A stretch of DNA of 64,000 bases from Candidatus Thorarchaeota archaeon (GTDB taxonomy: Archaea > Asgardarchaeota > Thorarchaeia > Thorarchaeales > Thorarchaeaceae). Position numbers and translations under genes: made by a program. The notes under the pieces were generated by a model. The model did not search any database and was not told where the DNA came from. It saw only the letters and a list, made by a program, of their open reading frames with translations. This document shows positions 61,415-64,000 of this stretch, one piece after another. Each line of letters starts with the position of its first letter. Position 1 is the first letter of the stretch. The DNA lies in the NCBI GenBank assembly GCA_029855935.1, contig JAGSHN010000005.1, positions 142,396 through 206,395 of the forward strand, read 5' to 3'.

Positions 61415-62673
61415 TGGCAGATTGGTATGATGAAGAGATCGAGCTGCTTGAGTCGTATTTTGACGAACACACTATGAGTGTTCATCTAATTGAGAACACG
61501 CCCCCACGTGCCAAAAGAGGCTCGCCGGGAGACTGGACTCTGGTTGATCTATCGGATGAGATTCTGTCCTATGAGGATCTCGACGCAATGGCCAATGCGA
61601 TAATGGAGAGCGCAAGGAATGACAGATTCTCGTTTATAGAGATACAGGAGGAGGGAGCAGTAGTCGTTCAGCTGCGGAACCTCAGGATAGCAATTGCTTC
61701 ACCACCGTTCGCCGATAAATATGAGATATCCGCCATTAGACCCATCACAAAGCTCTCGATGGAGGACTATGATTTGAGCCCTAAGCTGATGAAACGGCTT
61801 GAAACAAGAGCAGAGGGAATTCTGGTATCTGGTGCTCCCGGCTCAGGCAAGAGCACGTTCGCGGCAGCGCTTGCCGAGTTCTACAGTCAGCAGGGCAATG
61901 TTGTCAAGACACTGGAACAGCCAAGAGACCTCCAAGTGAGTGAAGACATAGTCCAGTATTCACCGCTCGACGGGAGTATGGAAAAGGCAGCGGATGTACT
62001 ACTCCTAGTACGACCAGATTATGTAGTCTATGATGAGCTTCGAAAAGACTCAGACTTTCAGGCCTATGCCGACCTTAGGTCTGCAGGCGTCGGCATGGTG
62101 GGTGTCGTCCATGCAGGATCCGCCATTGATGCTATCCAGCGTCTGATACATGGCGGGAGAGTGGAGCTCGGGCAGGTGCCCAGCACTGTCGATACGGTCA
62201 TCCATATAGAGGCAGGCCGAGTGGCGAAGGTGTCATCTCTCTCCTTGAAGGTGAAGCTCCCAACCGGAATGAGTAGCTCCCAGAGAGATCTTGCACGACC
62301 AGTGGTGGAGGTTCGTGACTTTGAGGAGGGGATACTCGAATACGAGATGTTCACTTTTGGCGGTGAGCGCGTTGTGATGCCAGTCAGAGGGGAGGTGACA
62401 ACGTATCGTCGGGCTGGCCGTACGCCTGTGAAACGGGGTGTGCCAGGTGAGTCCGTTCCTATCTCCGTTAGCTACTCAAAGAAGAAGGTAACAATCTATG
62501 CTGGGCGCAAATATGCTAGACAGCGCCTTGATATATACGCAGACAACACCTATCTCTTCACGACCGTGATAGGACGGAATGGGGAGAGTTCAATCAGAAT
62601 CAAGACCAAACAGGGTAAGGCCCTCGTTGACGCAATTGAGGAGGGCGCAGTGATAACTGCTAAGATAGCCTAG
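61414..62673 (+). CDS. PilT/PINc-type ATPase without the PIN domain
   Basis: A 419-residue P-loop ATPase related to archaeal PilT-like ATPases (COG1855) that normally carry an N-terminal PIN nuclease and a C-terminal KH-like domain. Here the ATPase core is intact: Walker A VSGAPGSGKST near residue 142, LLLVRPDYVVYDELR (Walker B), GMVGVVHAGSAIDAIQRLI. A basic C-terminal domain (VSYSKKKVTIYAGRKYARQR) remains. The first 100 residues are acidic and short, so the PIN nuclease is missing. It overlaps the EndA-like gene by 1 nt, which suggests an RNA-related role. Confidence 0.78.
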   Translation: MADWYDEEIELLESYFDEHTMSVHLIENTPPRAKRGSPGDWTLVDLSDEILSYEDLDAMANAIMESARNDRFSFIEIQEEGAVVVQLRNLRIAIASPPFADKYEISAIRPITKLSMEDYDLSPKLMKRLETRAEGILVSGAPGSGKSTFAAALAEFYSQQGNVVKTLEQPRDLQVSEDIVQYSPLDGSMEKAADVLLLVRPDYVVYDELRKDSDFQAYADLRSAGVGMVGVVHAGSAIDAIQRLIHGGRVELGQVPSTVDTVIHIEAGRVAKVSSLSLKVKLPTGMSSSQRDLARPVVEVRDFEEGILEYEMFTFGGERVVMPVRGEVTTYRRAGRTPVKRGVPGESVPISVSYSKKKVTIYAGRKYARQRLDIYADNTYLFTTVIGRNGESSIRIKTKQGKALVDAIEEGAVITAKIA

Positions 62674-62722
62674 CTGTACAAAACCTTTAACAACACAGGA
62701 CAGGTTCACGAAATCAGACAGC

Positions 62723-62854
62723 GGGCCCGTGGCCTAGCCTGGACCTCTGGCGGAATCGTCGAAGGAGGTAGATAGGGCACCAGCCTCCTATCCGTCATCC
62801 CCATAGTGACGGAGAGAGAGTTGGTAATCGCCGGTTCGAATCCGGCCGGGCCCG
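62723..62854 (+). tRNA. tRNA-Arg (anticodon CCT) with two introns
   Basis: Acceptor GGGCCCG/CGGGCCC, D-stem GCCT/GGGC, anticodon stem CCAGC/GTTGG, T-arm GCCGG TTCGAAT CCGGC; discriminator G and CCA are encoded. A 28-nt intron at the usual 37/38 site (62791-62818) folds as TCCGTCA/TGACGGA and leaves loop CTCCTAA. A second insertion of 29 nt (62743-62771) in the D-loop, with ACCTC/GAGGT pairing, leaves AGCCTGGATA. The bulge-helix-bulge of the D-loop insert is not clear by eye. A CCTTTAACA TATA box lies 33 nt upstream. Confidence 0.9.
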
Positions 62855-62862
62855 CCACGCTC

Positions 62863-63567
62863 CTATTTCTCCGGTTCTGAGTTGTTCCGCCTTAGAATTC
62901 TCACACCATCATCGGTTCCAATATGAACCTCGTCACACATCCCAACGAATAGGCCGGTTTCCAGCACACCAGGAATACCCTTCAGGCGAGAGTCCATCTC
63001 CGGAGGATTTTGGATTGGCGAGGAGAATTCTAGGTCAACGATGAAGTTTCCATTATCTGTGACGACTGGCCCTAGTTTACCGGATGCCTCTCGGAGGCGA
63101 GGAGTTATCCCCATACGGCGTATGTGCTCCGTGACAAACCCTAGTGCAAATGGCAGTACCTCGATGGGTACGTCGTGACGTGTCGCAAGCCTGTCCACCA
63201 GTTTTGAGTCATCCACAATGATTACAAGCCGTCCAGCTGCCGCTGCAATCACCTTCTCTCGCAGAAGAGCAGCGCCGCCACCCTTTGTGAGATTCAGATG
63301 AGGATCGACCTCATCGGCGCCATCAATTGTCACGTGCAGAAAAGGATGGAGGTCAAGAGACGTCAGAGGAATATTGTTCTCGATTGCAAGCTGGTATGCT
63401 TGGTACGAGCTTGGTACAACAGCGATGTCATATCTGCGTGTGGCAATCAACTCGCCCAAGATTCGTGCAAAGATTGCTACTGTAGAACCACTTCCCAGAC
63501 CTACTATCCCCCTACGTGGTAGTACGGACACTGCACTCTCGGCGGAGATCCTCTTCTTCTCGGACAT
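62863..63567 (-). CDS. rpiA: Ribose-5-phosphate isomerase A
   Basis: Interconverts ribose-5-phosphate and ribulose-5-phosphate. The 234-residue protein shows GIVGLGSGSTVAIFA (phosphate loop), TIDGADEVDPHLNLTKGGGAALLREK with the catalytic acid, IVDDSKLV, and GVLETGLFVGM near the end. ATG 63567 is preferred; a start at 63576 adds three residues. It ends 8 nt after tRNA-Arg(CCT), on the opposite strand. Confidence 0.93.
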   Translation of the reverse strand: MSEKKRISAESAVSVLPRRGIVGLGSGSTVAIFARILGELIATRRYDIAVVPSSYQAYQLAIENNIPLTSLDLHPFLHVTIDGADEVDPHLNLTKGGGAALLREKVIAAAAGRLVIIVDDSKLVDRLATRHDVPIEVLPFALGFVTEHIRRMGITPRLREASGKLGPVVTDNGNFIVDLEFSSPIQNPPEMDSRLKGIPGVLETGLFVGMCDEVHIGTDDGVRILRRNNSEPEK

Positions 63568-63720
63568 AGGGAACACTCCAGACGGTCACATTGACGATTG
63601 ATAGGTTTGAGGCAGGAAAGTTCAAGACTGTACTACACTGCACCTCAAGATTAGTTTATTCCCGGAACTGGTGAAGACAAGCCAGATGAAACCCAGCACC
63701 GACACGAGAGGTTGGTGGAG

Positions 63721-64000
63721 TTAGTCCCCGCTCATCAACGCCTTCAGCCGTTCCATTTCAGCGAGCATCTCCGACTGTAGAGAGCTCCGCGGTGCGGAGC
63801 CAGCCGGTCGAGCTGCACCTGCAGACGGACCTGGTGCTCCACCACCCGGAGGCCCACCACTCGGAGGTCCACCACCCGGAGGCCCACCACTCGGAGGCCC
63901 ACCACTCGGAGGTCCACCACTCGGAGGCCCACCACCCGGAGGTCCACCACCCGGAGGCCCACCACTCGGAGGCCCACCACCCGGAGGCCCACCACTCGGA
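63721..64000 (-). CDS. Gly/Pro-repeat protein, C-terminal part (5' truncated)
   Basis: The minus-strand frame enters from beyond the window and ends at TAA 63721. It encodes a run of five-residue units, P-(S/G)-G-G-P, repeated at least eleven times, then a short Ala/Pro stretch and a charged helical end, SLQSEMLAEMERLKALMSGD. The helical end makes sense only in this frame, which decides it over the two other open frames through the repeat. The N-terminal domain is outside the window, so the function is unknown; a flexible linker plus binding helix is likely. Confidence 0.65.
   Translation of the reverse strand, partial: PSGGPPGGGPPSGGPPGGGPPGGGPPSGGPPSGGPPSGGPPGGGPPSGGPPGGGAPGPSAGAARPAGSAPRSSLQSEMLAEMERLKALMSGD
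63839..64000 (-). repeat. 15-bp tandem repeat coding for P-(S/G)-G-G-P units
   Basis: Near-identical 15-nt units alternate between AGT and GGT at one codon (Ser or Gly) and vary at third positions (GGG/GGA). The array continues past the window end, so its copy number is unknown. There are no spacers, so it is not CRISPR. Confidence 0.85.

Noticed and set aside
63744..63995. Open frame encoding a Val-Gly-Leu-Arg-Val-Val repeat
   Set aside because: It is the alternate minus-strand frame through the 15-bp repeat. The frame that continues into a sensible helical C-terminus and a stop at 63721 is the coding one.
63839..64000. Possible CRISPR array
   Set aside because: The 15-bp units are directly adjacent with no spacers, and they encode a regular peptide repeat.

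Overview
The window is archaeal chromosomal DNA, densely coding, about half G+C. Unsplit RNA polymerase B with split A'/A'', the DP2 subunit of DNA polymerase D, CDP-archaeol synthase, sn-glycerol-1-phosphate dehydrogenase and r-proteins L7Ae, L18e, L24e, L30e and S28e establish the domain. An Arf-type GTPase, an Elf1 factor, an STT3-type oligosaccharyltransferase with candidate OSTC-like and OST48-like partners, and a PAC3/PAC4-like chaperone candidate suggest an Asgard-lineage archaeon. That placement is inference from gene content; no rRNA gene is present to test it.

Layout. 1-6.2 kb: truncated aglB/STT3, gcvH and gcvT, a dihydropteroate-synthase-like gene with mptE, and a small OST3/OSTC-like membrane protein. 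6.4-28 kb: information processing, with topA, an XPD-like helicase, a YqgF-like nuclease, radB, carS, a CBS protein, polC, an RPA-like protein, sufS, elf1, lhr, engB, an OST48-like secreted protein, a SWIM/Sws1-like protein and a metallophosphoesterase. 28-34 kb: tRNA-Pro, a solitary C5 DNA methyltransferase, then the modified archaeal mevalonate route (mevalonate kinase, UbiD-type decarboxylase, aconitase-X large and small subunits). 34-54 kb: the translation/transcription core, with rps2-rpoN-rps9-rpl13-rpl18e-rpoD, an Arf-like GTPase, egsA, rpl7ae-rps28e-rpl24e, an inverted ndk, infB, tuf, tRNA-Ser, SRP RNA, rps7-rps12, nusA-rpl30e and rpoA2-rpoA1-rpoB. 54-64 kb: tRNA genes among a SIS protein, a HEAT protein, an SDR, mtnA, a hydrogenase maturation protease, an EndA-like protein, a PINc-type ATPase lacking its PIN domain, rpiA, and the end of a Gly/Pro repeat protein.

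The main discovery candidate is the tRNA set. Five of seven tRNA genes carry introns or intron-like insertions, six in all. Three lie in the T-loop (Ser-GCT, Tyr-GTA, Arg-TCG), two in the D-loop (Asp-GTC, Arg-CCT) and one at the usual 37/38 site (Arg-CCT). The T-loop introns fold into bulge-helix-bulge elements whose removal restores exact 7-nt T-loops. The same region encodes an EndA-family splicing endonuclease in which the catalytic His position is Ser, while Tyr and Lys keep exact spacing. This fits a structural subunit of a heteromeric, broad-specificity enzyme.

Other connections: mevalonate kinase, the UbiD-type decarboxylase, aconitase X, EgsA and CarS make archaeal isoprenoid ether lipids. 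The pterin genes supply the C1 carrier used by the glycine cleavage proteins. AglB, the OSTC-like protein and the OST48-like protein suggest a multi-subunit, eukaryote-like N-glycosylation complex. Promoters are TATA boxes often preceded by AATCC. Many starts are set by GGTGA or GGAGG Shine-Dalgarno sites, including several TTG starts in highly expressed genes.
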